In this document: positions 14,241-24,175 of the stretch, piece by piece | Layout: every line of letters begins with the position of its first letter | Numbering within the stretch: the stretch's first letter is position 1 | From: an uncultured Pelagibacteraceae bacterium | GTDB taxonomy: Bacteria; Pseudomonadota; Alphaproteobacteria; Pelagibacterales; Pelagibacteraceae | NCBI GenBank assembly: GCA_902551455.1 | Contig: CACDDC010000007.1 | Location: 1 to 44,117 of the forward strand | Direction: 5' to 3' | DNA: 44,117 nucleotides | The notes under the pieces: model-generated | The model's database searches: none | What the model saw: the letters and a program-made list of their open reading frames with translations, nothing else | What the model was told of the DNA's origin: nothing | Made by a program: the position numbers and the translations under genes

Positions 14241-16432
14241 TGGTAGTAAATGAAAAAATTGCTATAGAGCACGGATTAAAAAAAGAAGAATTTGAAAAAA
14301 TATGTAATCTTTTAAAGAGAAATCCTAATATTACTGAACTTGCTATTTTTTCAGCTATGTGGAATGAACATTGCTCATATAAATCTTCAAAAGTTCATTT
14401 GAAAACACTTAATTCTAAAAGTAAAAAAGTTATTCAAGGGCCTGGGGAAAACGCCGGTGTTGTTGATATAGGAGATGATGATGCTATCGTATTTAAAATA
14501 GAAAGTCATAATCATCCATCTTTCATTGAACCTTATCAGGGAGCGGCTACAGGTGTAGGTGGAATTATGAGAGATATATTTACAATGGGAGCTAGACCTA
14601 TTGCAAACTTAAATTCATTACATTTTGGATCTCCCCAGCATAAAAAAACTAAAAATTTATTAAGAGGTGTTGTTCAAGGAATTGGTGGTTATAGTAATTG
14701 TATTGGTGTACCGACTATTGCCGGTCAAACATGTTTTGATGAAAGCTACAATGGAAACATACTAGTTAATGCTATGACTATCGGTTTGGTAAATAAAAAT
14801 AAAATATTTTATTCAAAAGCTGTAGGAATAAATAAACCAGTAATTTATGTTGGGTCTAAAACAGGAAGAGATGGAATTCATGGTGCTAGCATGGCTTCAG
14901 CTATTTTTGATGAAAAAATAGAGGAAAAAAAACCTACAGTTCAAGTTGGAGATCCATTTACAGAAAAATTACTATTAGAAGCCTGTTTAGAGCTAATGGT
15001 TGGTAAATCAATTATTGCAATTCAAGATATGGGCGCTGCAGGTCTGACTTCTTCAAGTGTAGAAATGGCATCCAAAGGAAAATTGGGTATTGAATTAAAT
15101 TTAAATAAAGTTCCATGTAGAGAAGAAAATATGTCACCATATGAAATAATGCTATCTGAAAGTCAAGAAAGAATGTTGATTATTTTAGAAAATGGTAAAG
15201 AGAAAGAGGCAAAAAAAATTTTTGATAAATGGAATTTAGATTTTGAAATAATTGGAAAAACTAATGATAGTAAAAAAATTGAAATTTATTTTAACAATGA
15301 AAAAACTGTAGATATACCTATTGATTTTCTTTCAGAAAGCGCCCCACAATATGATCGTAAATGGAAAAAAACGAAGCTTCCTCAAAAAATTAAATTTAAA
15401 AAGGATGAATTTAAATCATTAAAAATAAATGATTGTCTTAAAAAAATTTTATCTAGCCCAAATATTTGTGAGAAAAGATGGATCTGGGAACAGTATGATC
15501 ACACTATAATGGGTGATACAATCCAAAAACCTGGTGGAGATGCGGGAGTTGTTAGAGTGCATGGTAGTAAAAAAGCAATAGCTGCTTCGGTAGACTCTTC
15601 TGCGAACTATTGTTACTCACATCCATTAACTGGTGGAAAACAAGTTGTTTGTGAAAGTTGGAGAAATTTAATATCAGTAGGATCAGAACCTATAGCAATA
15701 ACTAATTGCCTAAATTTTGGTAATCCAGAAAAAGAAAAAAATATGGGTGAATTTGTCGAATGTTTAGAGGGAATTAATGATGCAAGCAAATATTTAGAAT
15801 TTCCGATAGTTTCTGGAAACGTATCATTTTATAATGAAACTAAAGATAAAGGCATTAAACCAACACCAACAATTGGTGGCATAGGCCTAATTAAAGAATA
15901 CGAAAAAATGATAACAATGGATATAAAAAAAATAAATAACCATGTTATTGTTTTAGGTAAAACTGATGGACATTTAGATCAAAGCATCTTTGCTAAAGAA
16001 ATATTGGGAGAAAAAAAAGGTCCTCCTCCAGAAGTAAATTTATTTAATGAAAAAAATATAGGCCAGACGTTGCTAAAACTCCATAAAAATAACTTTATTG
16101 AGTCTGCTCATGATGTTTCTTTGGGTGGGATTATCGTAGCAATATCTAAAATGTGTATTAAAGGCAACAAAGGTATTAAAATTGGTAAGTTAAAAAACTT
16201 AATGAATAAATTTGAATTTTTTTTTGGAGAGGATCAAGCCAGATATATTATTGAGGTAAAAGAAGAAAATTTAGATAAAGTGCAAGATATTTTAAATCAA
16301 AACTCTGTACATTATGATAAATTGGGAATTATTATGAAAAATTATATAGAAATTGAAAATGAGCCAAAACTGTCAATTGACGAACTTAAAAACTATAATA
16401 ATAATTGGATTAAAAACTATATGGTAAACTAA
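14240..16432 (+). CDS. purL: Phosphoribosylformylglycinamidine synthase, synthetase subunit (small PurL)
   Basis: A 730-residue small-type PurL, the ATP-dependent FGAM synthetase. The catalytic region MWNEHCSYKSS lies near 35-45, the ATP/metal region ESHNHPSFIEPYQGAATGVGG near 87-107, and DMGAAGLTSSS near 258-268, with a second ATP-grasp-like half (GGDAGVVRVHG; SAHDVSLGG). The length fits the PurSQL type rather than the ~1300-residue fused enzyme. It follows purQ with a one-base overlap and runs directly into bolA. Confidence 0.97.
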   Translation: MVVNEKIAIEHGLKKEEFEKICNLLKRNPNITELAIFSAMWNEHCSYKSSKVHLKTLNSKSKKVIQGPGENAGVVDIGDDDAIVFKIESHNHPSFIEPYQGAATGVGGIMRDIFTMGARPIANLNSLHFGSPQHKKTKNLLRGVVQGIGGYSNCIGVPTIAGQTCFDESYNGNILVNAMTIGLVNKNKIFYSKAVGINKPVIYVGSKTGRDGIHGASMASAIFDEKIEEKKPTVQVGDPFTEKLLLEACLELMVGKSIIAIQDMGAAGLTSSSVEMASKGKLGIELNLNKVPCREENMSPYEIMLSESQERMLIILENGKEKEAKKIFDKWNLDFEIIGKTNDSKKIEIYFNNEKTVDIPIDFLSESAPQYDRKWKKTKLPQKIKFKKDEFKSLKINDCLKKILSSPNICEKRWIWEQYDHTIMGDTIQKPGGDAGVVRVHGSKKAIAASVDSSANYCYSHPLTGGKQVVCESWRNLISVGSEPIAITNCLNFGNPEKEKNMGEFVECLEGINDASKYLEFPIVSGNVSFYNETKDKGIKPTPTIGGIGLIKEYEKMITMDIKKINNHVIVLGKTDGHLDQSIFAKEILGEKKGPPPEVNLFNEKNIGQTLLKLHKNNFIESAHDVSLGGIIVAISKMCIKGNKGIKIGKLKNLMNKFEFFFGEDQARYIIEVKEENLDKVQDILNQNSVHYDKLGIIMKNYIEIENEPKLSIDELKNYNNNWIKNYMVN

Positions 16433-16668
16433 TGGCAATGAATTTAGAAGAAATTAAAAAAATGATAAAAGAAGCATTGCCAGATGCTCTGGTAGATATT
16501 CAAGATTTAGCTGGTGATGGCAATCATTATTCAGCAACAATTTCTTCATCAAAGTTTAAAGGTATAAGTAAAATTGAGCAACACAAATTAGTTTACAATT
16601 CTCTTAAAGGAAAAATGGGAAATGAGCTACATGCTTTAGCAATTAAAACAAAGGAAAGAAATGGATAA
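16432..16668 (+). CDS. BolA family protein
   Basis: A 78-residue BolA-like protein. The pattern DLAGDGNHYSATISSSKFKG (about 23-42) with its following HKLVYNSLKG carries the conserved glycine, the His ligand region and the IbaG-like helix-turn of the family. BolA proteins form [2Fe-2S]-bridged complexes with monothiol glutaredoxins, and the next gene is exactly such a glutaredoxin, overlapping by 8 bases. An iron-sulphur trafficking role is therefore well supported. A second in-frame ATG lies six bases downstream. Confidence 0.92.
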   Translation: MAMNLEEIKKMIKEALPDALVDIQDLAGDGNHYSATISSSKFKGISKIEQHKLVYNSLKGKMGNELHALAIKTKERNG

Positions 16669-16999
16669 CAATATTAAAGAAAAAATTTCCAACGAAATAA
16701 AAAATAATGAAGTTTGTTTGTTTATGAAAGGAACACCAGAAGCTCCTCAATGCGGTTTTTCTATGGCTGTTTCGAATATACTAAAACTCATGGATGTAAA
16801 GTTTAAAGGAATAAATGTTTTAGAAGACCAAAGCATAAGACAAGGTATTAAAGAGTTTAGTGATTGGCCTACTATTCCTCAGCTATATATTAAAAATGAG
16901 TTTGTAGGAGGTTGTGATATAATAAAAGAGATGTTTGAAAATGGAGAACTAGCTAAAATACTTGAGGAAAAATCTATTAACTTTAAAAAATCATCGTAA
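16661..16999 (+). CDS. grxD: Monothiol glutaredoxin (Grx4/GrxD type)
   Basis: A 112-residue monothiol glutaredoxin with the CGFS active site at about 27-30 in APQCGFSMAV, and the family's WPTIPQLYI and GGCDI motifs. It coordinates a [2Fe-2S] cluster with glutathione and hands it to client proteins, probably with the BolA partner encoded upstream. It ends the plus-strand purine run; its last 9 bases overlap the 3' end of the convergent methyltransferase gene, so no terminator separates them. Confidence 0.95.
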   Translation: MDNNIKEKISNEIKNNEVCLFMKGTPEAPQCGFSMAVSNILKLMDVKFKGINVLEDQSIRQGIKEFSDWPTIPQLYIKNEFVGGCDIIKEMFENGELAKILEEKSINFKKSS

Positions 17000-17602
17000 A
17001 ATACTTCTCAACTTTTTTGAAATAAATTTCTTAAACAAATTTAAAATCGATATTTTACTTGGTTTTTGACTATCCTCATTAGTAAAAGTAAAATCAATAT
17101 TATCTTCCCAATAAAGTTCAATAACTAAACTACTTCTAAACAAGTTTCTAAATTTTTGAGAACTTGAAACTGTTAAAATTGGTTCAAATATTTGAATTTT
17201 TTTTTTTATATTTAAATTTTGTTTGTCATCATCAAATTCTAAATGCCACAAATGATCTTTTTTATTCTCAAAAACTAAATTATCTTCAAGAGTTGTGGGC
17301 ACTTCAATATATCCCTTTGATGAGATTCTTTGTAATTCTTTAATAAAATGTTCTGGCTCTTTAGTATGTTCTAATACGTGAGAAGCAATCACAAAATCAA
17401 ATTCTTTGTCGTTGAAAGGTAAATTATTTGTTTCCAGTTTAATAAATTTTTTATCTGGGTATTGATTTTGTAAATCAATTACATCGCATAATGTATTAGC
17501 ATTTTCATTTGCTGTATATCCACAACCAATATCTAACACTTTCCAATTTTTATTTTCTTTTAATAATTTGTTAATAAATTTTAGTGAGGATCTTTTTATC
17601 AA
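16991..17602 (-). CDS. Class I SAM-dependent methyltransferase (type 11)
   Basis: A 203-residue AdoMet-dependent methyltransferase. Motif I VLDIGCGYTANEN is near 22-34, the acidic VIDLQ loop near 42-46, and FDFVIASHVLEHTKEPE near 67-83 is motif II and post-II typical of type 11 enzymes. The C-terminus is lysine-rich. The substrate is unknown; such enzymes act on small molecules, sugars or lipids. It lies 6 bases downstream of rpsD on the same strand, probably by operon read-through. Confidence 0.85.
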   Translation of the reverse strand: MIKRSSLKFINKLLKENKNWKVLDIGCGYTANENANTLCDVIDLQNQYPDKKFIKLETNNLPFNDKEFDFVIASHVLEHTKEPEHFIKELQRISSKGYIEVPTTLEDNLVFENKKDHLWHLEFDDDKQNLNIKKKIQIFEPILTVSSSQKFRNLFRSSLVIELYWEDNIDFTFTNEDSQKPSKISILNLFKKFISKKLRSILR

Positions 17603-17608
17603 TTATGC

Positions 17609-18226
17609 TTATCTTGAATAATATTCGATTACTAAATTTGGTTCCATAGTGACTGGATAAGGTACTTCTTCAAATTTTGGAATTCTTACAAATTTTACTT
17701 TTTTATTTTTTTCATCTAACTGAAGATATTCAGGTACTTCTCTCTCTTTATTTGCTAATGCTATATCAACAATGGCTAATTGTTTTGATTTATCTCTTAT
17801 TTCAATCATATCCTCTTCTTTTGCTTGGTAACTAGATATATTAACTTTTTTTCCATTAACTTTAACATGTCCATGATTAATTAATTGTCTTGAAGAAAAA
17901 ATTGTATTTGAAAGTTTAGATCGATAAATAATTGCATCTAATCTTCTTTCTAATAATCCTATTAAGTTTTCTGCAGTATCTCCCCTTTTCATTATTGCCT
18001 TTTTGTAAATATTTCTAAATTGTCTCTCATTCATATTCCCATAATAAGATTTTAATTTTTGTTTAGCCTGTAATTGAATACCATAATCTGAAGGTTTATC
18101 AGCTTTTGTCTTGCCATGTTGTCCTGGGGGATATGCTCTTGTATTAAATGGACTTTTGGGTCTGCCCCATAAATTTACACGAAGTCTTCTATCAACTTTA
18201 TGCTTTGAGTTTAATCTTTTTGTCAT
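17609..18226 (-). CDS. rpsD: 30S ribosomal protein S4
   Basis: A 205-residue ribosomal protein S4, a primary 16S rRNA binder that begins 30S assembly. The N-terminal FNTRAYPPGQHG segment (about 27-38) and the S4 RNA-binding domain (RRLDAIIYRSKLSNTIFSSRQLINHGHVKVNGKK, about 92-125) are unmistakable. It lacks the four zinc cysteines found in some S4 proteins. It is not with the alpha operon ribosomal genes here but between trmJ-like and a methyltransferase. Confidence 0.97.
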   Translation of the reverse strand: MTKRLNSKHKVDRRLRVNLWGRPKSPFNTRAYPPGQHGKTKADKPSDYGIQLQAKQKLKSYYGNMNERQFRNIYKKAIMKRGDTAENLIGLLERRLDAIIYRSKLSNTIFSSRQLINHGHVKVNGKKVNISSYQAKEEDMIEIRDKSKQLAIVDIALANKEREVPEYLQLDEKNKKVKFVRIPKFEEVPYPVTMEPNLVIEYYSR

Positions 18227-18262
18227 TTAATAAAGGGCTTTATAAACTTACTCATATTTTTG

Positions 18263-18979
18263 TCAATCAACCTTTTTTTTACTTAAGCTAGCGAATACAC
18301 TTGATAATATGCGAGTTTCTTTTTGTGATAAATCCATTTTATAAAATATGCTTCTTAAGTTTTCTAACATTTTAGGTTTTTTTTCTTTTGGTTTAAAGAA
18401 ATTGATTTCCTCTAAATGTTTAACACATAAATTAATCATAGACTGAATATTTTTCTTGGTTGCTGGTTTAATTTTCTTTGATTTAGAATATTTTGATTTT
18501 TTCATATTTAATAATTGAAAAGTGGCTTGAGCTACAATTATTAAACTATGGGATAAATTTAATGATTGAAATTGAGAATTACTTGGTATCTGTAAAAGAT
18601 AATTCGAAAAACTTATTTCGTTATTTGACAAACCTGATGCTTCAGGACCAAATAAAAAAGCAATTTTTTTGCTAAAATCTATTTTGTTTAATTCATTTAA
18701 TTTTATATGTTTGATATTTTTATTCCTAAATCTAGAAGTGGTTGAAATTAGACAATCTATATTTTTGATCGCAGGCTCTATGCTCTCATAAATCCTACTT
18801 TTTTTTATAATATCTTGAGCACCTACAGAAGTAGCTATTATTTTATCATTTGGATAAATAGGTTTGGGATTAATTACAACCAATTTTGAAAAATTAAAAT
18901 TTTTCATAGCTCTAGCGCATGCACCAATATTTTCTGATAATTGAGGTTTGTTTAGAATAAAAGAAATATTATTAAACAT
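18263..18979 (-). CDS. trmJ: tRNA/rRNA 2'-O-methyltransferase, TrmJ-like (SPOUT)
   Basis: A 238-residue SPOUT methyltransferase most like TrmJ, which 2'-O-methylates nucleotide 32 of tRNAs. Motif 1 NIGACARAMKNF is near 17-28, the knot motifs LFGPEASGLSN near 118-128 and IPSNSQFQSLNLSHSL near 140-155 form the AdoMet-binding trefoil. The C-terminal helical extension (about 170-238) fits the TrmJ dimer. It shares one base with the stop of cimA upstream. Another SpoU-family target cannot be excluded. Confidence 0.88.
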   Translation of the reverse strand: MFNNISFILNKPQLSENIGACARAMKNFNFSKLVVINPKPIYPNDKIIATSVGAQDIIKKSRIYESIEPAIKNIDCLISTTSRFRNKNIKHIKLNELNKIDFSKKIAFLFGPEASGLSNNEISFSNYLLQIPSNSQFQSLNLSHSLIIVAQATFQLLNMKKSKYSKSKKIKPATKKNIQSMINLCVKHLEEINFFKPKEKKPKMLENLRSIFYKMDLSQKETRILSSVFASLSKKKVD

Positions 18980-20580
18980 TAAAGACTTGCGGGCGCTTTA
19001 TCTTTAAACAATTTATAGTCCAAACTATCAATAAGAGCTTTAAATGAAGCATCAATAATGTTTGCAGATACACCAATTGTAAACCAGTTCTTTCCTTTTG
19101 AATCCGTGCTTTCAATAGAAACTCTTGTTACTGCTTCGGTTCCAGTGTTAAGAATTCGTACTTTATAATCTACCAATTTTAAATCTTTTAAATATTGTGA
19201 ATATTTGGCTAGTTTATCTACATTATTTCTAATTGCATTATCCAAAGCATGAACGGGACCATTACCCTCACCTTCACAAAGAATTAATTTTTTATCAACT
19301 TCCAATTTAGCTTTAGCTGAAGAAATAATTTCTCCTGAACTATTTTTTTTTACACTAACATCATATTCTTTTATTGAAATATATCTTGGAATTTCACCCA
19401 TTATTCTTCTTGCTAATAATTCAAAAGAAGCATCAGCTCCGTCATAACTATACCCAATAAATTCTCTATCTTTAACTTCTTCTAAAAGTTTTTTTATTTT
19501 TGGATCATCTTGTTTAAAATATACACCTATAGATTTTAATCTAGATACGATATTTGATTTTCCAGATTGATCTGAAACAACAATATTTCTTACATTTCCT
19601 ACGGTTTCAGGATTTATATGTTCATATGTTTTAGGATCCTTTTGGACTGCTGAAACATGCAACCCACCTTTGTGTGAAAATGCAGCGGCTCCAACGTAAG
19701 GTAAATGTTGATTTGGTTTTCTATTTAATATTTCATCAAGTAATCTCGAGCATTGTGTTAATTTATTAATATTTTCTTTATTAATATTTATTTCAAAATT
19801 CTTGTAGTAAGTTTCTTTTAAATGTAATGTTGGAATTATTGACATTAAATTTGCATTTCCACATCTTTCTCCCAATCCATTAATTGTTCCTTGTATTTGT
19901 CTAACCCCAGATAAAACAGCCGCTAAAGAATTTGCTACAGCATTTCCAGTATCATTATGAGCATGAATACCTAGATTTTTTTCTGGAATAGATTTGACTA
20001 CTTCTCCTACAATTTCAGAAACTTCATGGGGCAATGTTCCACCATTTGTGTCACAAAGCACAATCCATCTAGCACCATTATCGTAAGCTGATTTTATGCA
20101 TGAAAGCGCATATTCTTTATTATTTTTAAAACCATCAAAAAAATGCTCTGCATCAAACATGAATTCTTTTTTTTCTTTTACAAATAGTTTTGCACTTTCT
20201 GATATATTTTCTAAATTTTCTTCGTTTGATATACCTAAAGCTACATCCACATGAAAATCCCAAGATTTTCCAACTAAACATACAGCTAGAGTATTGCTAT
20301 TTAATATAGAAGAAAGCCCAGGATCATTATCAGCACTTCTTCCAGATCTTTTAGTCATGCCAAAAGCAGTTAGTATTGAATTGTTTAATTTAATTTTTTT
20401 TTGAAAAAACTCTGTATCAGTAGGGTTGGCACCTGGCCAACCTCCTTCTATATAATCCACACCTAAATCATCTAAGGCTTTAGCTATTTTTAATTTATCG
20501 TCTATTGAAAAATCTACACCCTGGGTCTGAGCTCCATCTCTTAGCGTAGTATCAAATATATGTATTTTTTCTTTGCTCAT
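18979..20580 (-). CDS. cimA: (R)-citramalate synthase
   Basis: A 533-residue enzyme of the isopropylmalate/homocitrate synthase family, best matched to CimA, which condenses pyruvate with acetyl-CoA to (R)-citramalate for isoleucine synthesis. The DTTLRDGAQTQGVDFS signature lies near 10-25 and the metal-binding HAHNDTGNAVANS near 205-217. A C-terminal LeuA-like allosteric dimerisation domain follows (about 400-533). The DGAQTQGV variant and length point to CimA rather than LeuA. It overlaps cysS by four bases. Confidence 0.88.
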   Translation of the reverse strand: MSKEKIHIFDTTLRDGAQTQGVDFSIDDKLKIAKALDDLGVDYIEGGWPGANPTDTEFFQKKIKLNNSILTAFGMTKRSGRSADNDPGLSSILNSNTLAVCLVGKSWDFHVDVALGISNEENLENISESAKLFVKEKKEFMFDAEHFFDGFKNNKEYALSCIKSAYDNGARWIVLCDTNGGTLPHEVSEIVGEVVKSIPEKNLGIHAHNDTGNAVANSLAAVLSGVRQIQGTINGLGERCGNANLMSIIPTLHLKETYYKNFEININKENINKLTQCSRLLDEILNRKPNQHLPYVGAAAFSHKGGLHVSAVQKDPKTYEHINPETVGNVRNIVVSDQSGKSNIVSRLKSIGVYFKQDDPKIKKLLEEVKDREFIGYSYDGADASFELLARRIMGEIPRYISIKEYDVSVKKNSSGEIISSAKAKLEVDKKLILCEGEGNGPVHALDNAIRNNVDKLAKYSQYLKDLKLVDYKVRILNTGTEAVTRVSIESTDSKGKNWFTIGVSANIIDASFKALIDSLDYKLFKDKAPASL

Positions 20581-21938
20581 TTAAATTTCCACTGGGTTTT
20601 ATCATCTTTATCTTCAATTAAAACTCCTTTATCTAATAATTCATTTCTGATTTTATCAGCTTTTTTATAATCTTTGTTATTCCTAGCAGTATTTCTTTCA
20701 TTAATTTTTTTTTTAATTTCTTCTACAGAGATTTTTGATTTACTTTGTTTAAATTTATCCCACAAAGTTCTGCTTTCAGTTAACAAGCCAATAAAATTAC
20801 ACGCGGAAACAAACATTTCTTTGTCTTTCACTGATCCTTTTTGAGATTTTTCAAATAGTTTATGAAGATTGGCAATATAACCTGGGGTATTTAAATCATC
20901 ATACAATGGAAGAAGATATTCTTCAGGTATTAAAACTGATTTTTCAATATTTGTATAACTTTCATACCACTTGCTTATAGTTTTTTCACATTCAGATAAA
21001 AGTTTTTCATTCCAATCTAATGGTTGTTTATAATGAGCGCTAACTAAGGCTAGTCTTAAAACTTGTCCACTTACTTTTTTTTTAAAATCACTAATTTTTA
21101 AAATGTTTCCTTGTGATTTTGACATTTTTTCATTTGATACAGTTATAAAACCATTGTGAACCCAATAGTTTGCAAAAATTTCATTTTGATTGGCACATCT
21201 TGATTGTGCTATTTCATTTTCATGATGAGGAAAAATTAAATCCATTCCTCCTCCATGAATATCAAACTTATCTCCTAAAAATTTTTTAGACATAGCTGAG
21301 CATTCAAGATGCCAACCTGGTCTTCCTTTACCCCATGGAGATTCCCAAGATGGTTCTTTTTCTTTTGAAGGCTTCCACAATACAAAATCAGCAGGATTCT
21401 TTTTATCTTCAGATATCTCTACTCTTACTCCTGAAATTAATTCATCTAAATTTTTATTTGATAATTTTCCATAATCTTTAAATTTATTTACTTCAAAATA
21501 AACATGATTGTTAGTTTCGTAAGCAAAATTATTTTCAATAAGTTTTTTAATCATTTCAATCATTAATAAAATATTTTCAGTAGCTTTTGGTTCGTGCGTT
21601 GGAATTTCACAATTTAAATATTTGCAATCCTCATGAAAAATATTTGTAATTTTTTTTGTAAGATCGTTTATCGAAATTTTTTTTTCTAAGGAAGCTTCAA
21701 TAATTTTATCATCAATATCTGTTATATTTCTAATATATGTAACTTTATTTTCACCAAATTTACATTTCAAAATTTTGTACAAAATATCAAAAACAACTAG
21801 AGGTCTTGCGTTACCTATATGTGGGTGATCATAAACGGTTGGTCCACAAACATACATTCCAATATTTTTTTCATTTATTGGAATAAATCTTTCTTTTTTA
21901 TTACCTAAGCTATTTGATAAAAATATATCTTTTTTCAT
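20577..21938 (-). CDS. cysS: Cysteinyl-tRNA synthetase
   Basis: A 453-residue class I aminoacyl-tRNA synthetase charging tRNA-Cys. The HIGH motif appears as HPHIGNARP near 38-46, zinc ligands include the Cys in MYVCGPT and in HLECSAMS, and KMSKS occurs in EKMSKSQGN near 270. The C-terminal DALR and tRNA-binding helices are present. It is the first gene of the pair with cimA, overlapping it by four bases. Confidence 0.97.
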   Translation of the reverse strand: MKKDIFLSNSLGNKKERFIPINEKNIGMYVCGPTVYDHPHIGNARPLVVFDILYKILKCKFGENKVTYIRNITDIDDKIIEASLEKKISINDLTKKITNIFHEDCKYLNCEIPTHEPKATENILLMIEMIKKLIENNFAYETNNHVYFEVNKFKDYGKLSNKNLDELISGVRVEISEDKKNPADFVLWKPSKEKEPSWESPWGKGRPGWHLECSAMSKKFLGDKFDIHGGGMDLIFPHHENEIAQSRCANQNEIFANYWVHNGFITVSNEKMSKSQGNILKISDFKKKVSGQVLRLALVSAHYKQPLDWNEKLLSECEKTISKWYESYTNIEKSVLIPEEYLLPLYDDLNTPGYIANLHKLFEKSQKGSVKDKEMFVSACNFIGLLTESRTLWDKFKQSKSKISVEEIKKKINERNTARNNKDYKKADKIRNELLDKGVLIEDKDDKTQWKFK

Positions 21939-21983
21939 TATTCTAGAAATATACTGTAATTTTAGTTTTGTGAATCTAATTGA

Positions 21984-22721
21984 TTACTTGGGAATCTTAC
22001 ATACTGGAATTGGTTCCATTTTATGTAAGTTGGTTTTTCTAATTTTGTTATATTTTTCTCTGTTTTTAGAATCTTCATTATTCATTGCTTCTTCTAATTC
22101 CTTATAACTTAAGCCAAGTTGTCCTTCATCTGTTCTTCCATCATCCCAAAGTCCATCAGTAGGAGCGGCTTCTATAATTTCATTTAAAATTTTTAATTCT
22201 TTTCCCATTTCCCATACTTCAGATTTATTACAGTCTGCTATCGGTGAGATATCTACCCCACCATCACCATATTTTGTGTAAAAACCTACTCCAAAATCTT
22301 CTACTTTATTTCCAGTACCAACTACAATACCTTTATTTGCGGCTGCAACTTGGTATAAGGTTGTCATTCTAAGTCTAGCTCTTGAATTTGCCATACCATG
22401 ATCATTATCAAATTTATTTAATGTAGATTCAAAAGTAGTAAATAAATTATCTAATTCAATAGTATAACCTTCTACGTTTTTAAAATTTCTTTTAAGCCAT
22501 TCTTGATGTTTTAAACTTAAATCATGTTGAGAACTTCTTTGTTTAATTGGCATTGTTAATACAATTGTTCTCAATCCTGTCATAGCACTTAAAGTGCTGG
22601 AAACTGAGGAGTCTATTCCACCAGAAATTCCAATTACCAAAGTTTCTGCTTTGATTGGCATAGAATTAACATAATTTAAGATCCAATCTTTAATAAATGT
22701 AACTTTTTTACTTACTTCCAT
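21984..22721 (-). CDS. nadE: NAD(+) synthetase, ammonia-dependent type
   Basis: A 245-residue NAD synthetase that amidates nicotinic acid adenine dinucleotide. The PP-loop SGGIDSSV is near 34-41, and GTGNKVEDFGVGFYTKYGDGG near 137-157 is the family's substrate-binding region, followed by APTDGLWDDGRTDEGQLG. There is no N-terminal nitrilase (glutaminase) domain, so it is predicted to use free ammonia. It stands alone between cysS and the DAHP synthase gene, with 45- and 39-base gaps. Confidence 0.95.
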   Translation of the reverse strand: MEVSKKVTFIKDWILNYVNSMPIKAETLVIGISGGIDSSVSSTLSAMTGLRTIVLTMPIKQRSSQHDLSLKHQEWLKRNFKNVEGYTIELDNLFTTFESTLNKFDNDHGMANSRARLRMTTLYQVAAANKGIVVGTGNKVEDFGVGFYTKYGDGGVDISPIADCNKSEVWEMGKELKILNEIIEAAPTDGLWDDGRTDEGQLGLSYKELEEAMNNEDSKNREKYNKIRKTNLHKMEPIPVCKIPK

Positions 22722-22760
22722 AGTCTATATATATGTTAAAGAATCTGTTTTATAAATGTG

Positions 22761-24140
22761 TTAAGATACCGCTCTAATACCACTTTTTGCGTTATTAGAA
22801 TTTTTTTTAATCTCATCAGATATTAAAAATGCGAGCTCAATTGCTTGATTTGCATTTAACCTTGGATCACAATGTGTTCGATATCTACTAGACAAATCCT
22901 GATCTGAAATTTTTTGTGTACCACCTGTGCATTCTGTAACATTTTGGCCTGTCATTTCTATATGGAGCCCCCCAGCATACGATCCTTCACTTTGATGAAT
23001 AGCAAAAACTTTTTTAACTTCATTTAATACGTTGTTGAAAGGTCTTGTTTTGAAACCTGTGGCTGACTTAATCGTATTTCCATGCATGGGATCACATGAC
23101 CATACAACATTAAGACCTTCTTTTTTAATACCTCTAATTAATTTTGGTAAAAATTTTTCCACTTTATCATGTCCAAATCTTGAGATTAATGTAATCTTAC
23201 CTTTTTCATTTTTAGGATTAATTACATTTATAATTTTTGCTATTTCATCAGGTTTTGATGTTGGTCCACATTTAATCCCTATAGGATTTTCAATCCCTCT
23301 ACAAAACTCAACATGGCCTCCATCTAATTGTCTTGTTCTATCGCCAATCCAAACAAAATGTGCAGAGGTATCGTGATATTCGCCAGTAGTAGAATCTATT
23401 CTTGTCATACATTCTTCAAACGGTAATAACAAAGCTTCATGTGATGTCCAAAAATTTACAGTTTTTAATCTTCTGTTAAATTCTGAATTAATTCCGCAAG
23501 CATCCATAAATGCTAATGCATCAGCTATTTTATCTTCCAATTCTTTAAATTTTTTAGCTTGCGGACTTTTTTTTATATAACCTAAATTCCACAAATGAAC
23601 TTTTTTTAAATCAGCAAATCCTCCATGACAAAAAGCTCTTATTAAATTTAATGTAGATGCTGCCTGAGAATAAGCTTTGAACAGTCTTTTTGGATCAGGT
23701 TTTCTTGCTTTGTTTGTAAACTCTATGCCATTAATATTATCACCAAGATAACTTGGTAGTTCAATATCACCTTTTTTTTCTGTAGGTGCGCTTCTTGGTT
23801 TAGAAAATTGTCCTGCTATTCTTCCTAATTTAACCACTGGTAATGATGCAGAATATGTTAACACTAGTGACATTTGCAGCATAACTTTAAAATAATCTCT
23901 AATATTATCAGGATTAAATTCGGCAAAACTTTCTGCACAGTCACCTCCTTGTAATAAGAAAGCTTTTCCATCAACAACTTCTGCAAGTTGTTGTTTTAAA
24001 TGTCTTGTTTCTCCAGCAAAAACTAAAGGGGGGAAATCTTTTATTTTTCCTAGAACCATATTAAGTTCTTTTTCATCCTCATATGTAGGGATGTGTTTAA
24101 CAGGATAATTTCTCCAACTATTTGTTTTCCATTTTTTCAT
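22761..24140 (-). CDS. Class II DAHP synthase (3-deoxy-7-phosphoheptulonate synthase)
   Basis: A 459-residue class II DAHP synthase, condensing phosphoenolpyruvate with erythrose 4-phosphate in the first shikimate pathway step. Characteristic stretches are LLQGGDCAESFAEF near 78-91 with the metal-binding Cys, GRIAGQFSKPRSAPTE near 106-121, ISRFGHDKVEKFLPKL, and HIEMTGQNVTECTGG. I start it at the ATG at 24140 because an AGG element precedes that codon at normal spacing; an in-frame TTG six bases upstream is the alternative. There is no fused chorismate mutase. Confidence 0.95.
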   Translation of the reverse strand: MKKWKTNSWRNYPVKHIPTYEDEKELNMVLGKIKDFPPLVFAGETRHLKQQLAEVVDGKAFLLQGGDCAESFAEFNPDNIRDYFKVMLQMSLVLTYSASLPVVKLGRIAGQFSKPRSAPTEKKGDIELPSYLGDNINGIEFTNKARKPDPKRLFKAYSQAASTLNLIRAFCHGGFADLKKVHLWNLGYIKKSPQAKKFKELEDKIADALAFMDACGINSEFNRRLKTVNFWTSHEALLLPFEECMTRIDSTTGEYHDTSAHFVWIGDRTRQLDGGHVEFCRGIENPIGIKCGPTSKPDEIAKIINVINPKNEKGKITLISRFGHDKVEKFLPKLIRGIKKEGLNVVWSCDPMHGNTIKSATGFKTRPFNNVLNEVKKVFAIHQSEGSYAGGLHIEMTGQNVTECTGGTQKISDQDLSSRYRTHCDPRLNANQAIELAFLISDEIKKNSNNAKSGIRAVS

Positions 24141-24175
24141 ATTCAACCTAAGAGTGTTCTAGCAGAGTTTATTAA

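Noticed and set aside
23032-23376. 114-codon plus-strand frame
   Set aside because: It is antisense to the class II DAHP synthase core; composition reflects the opposite strand.
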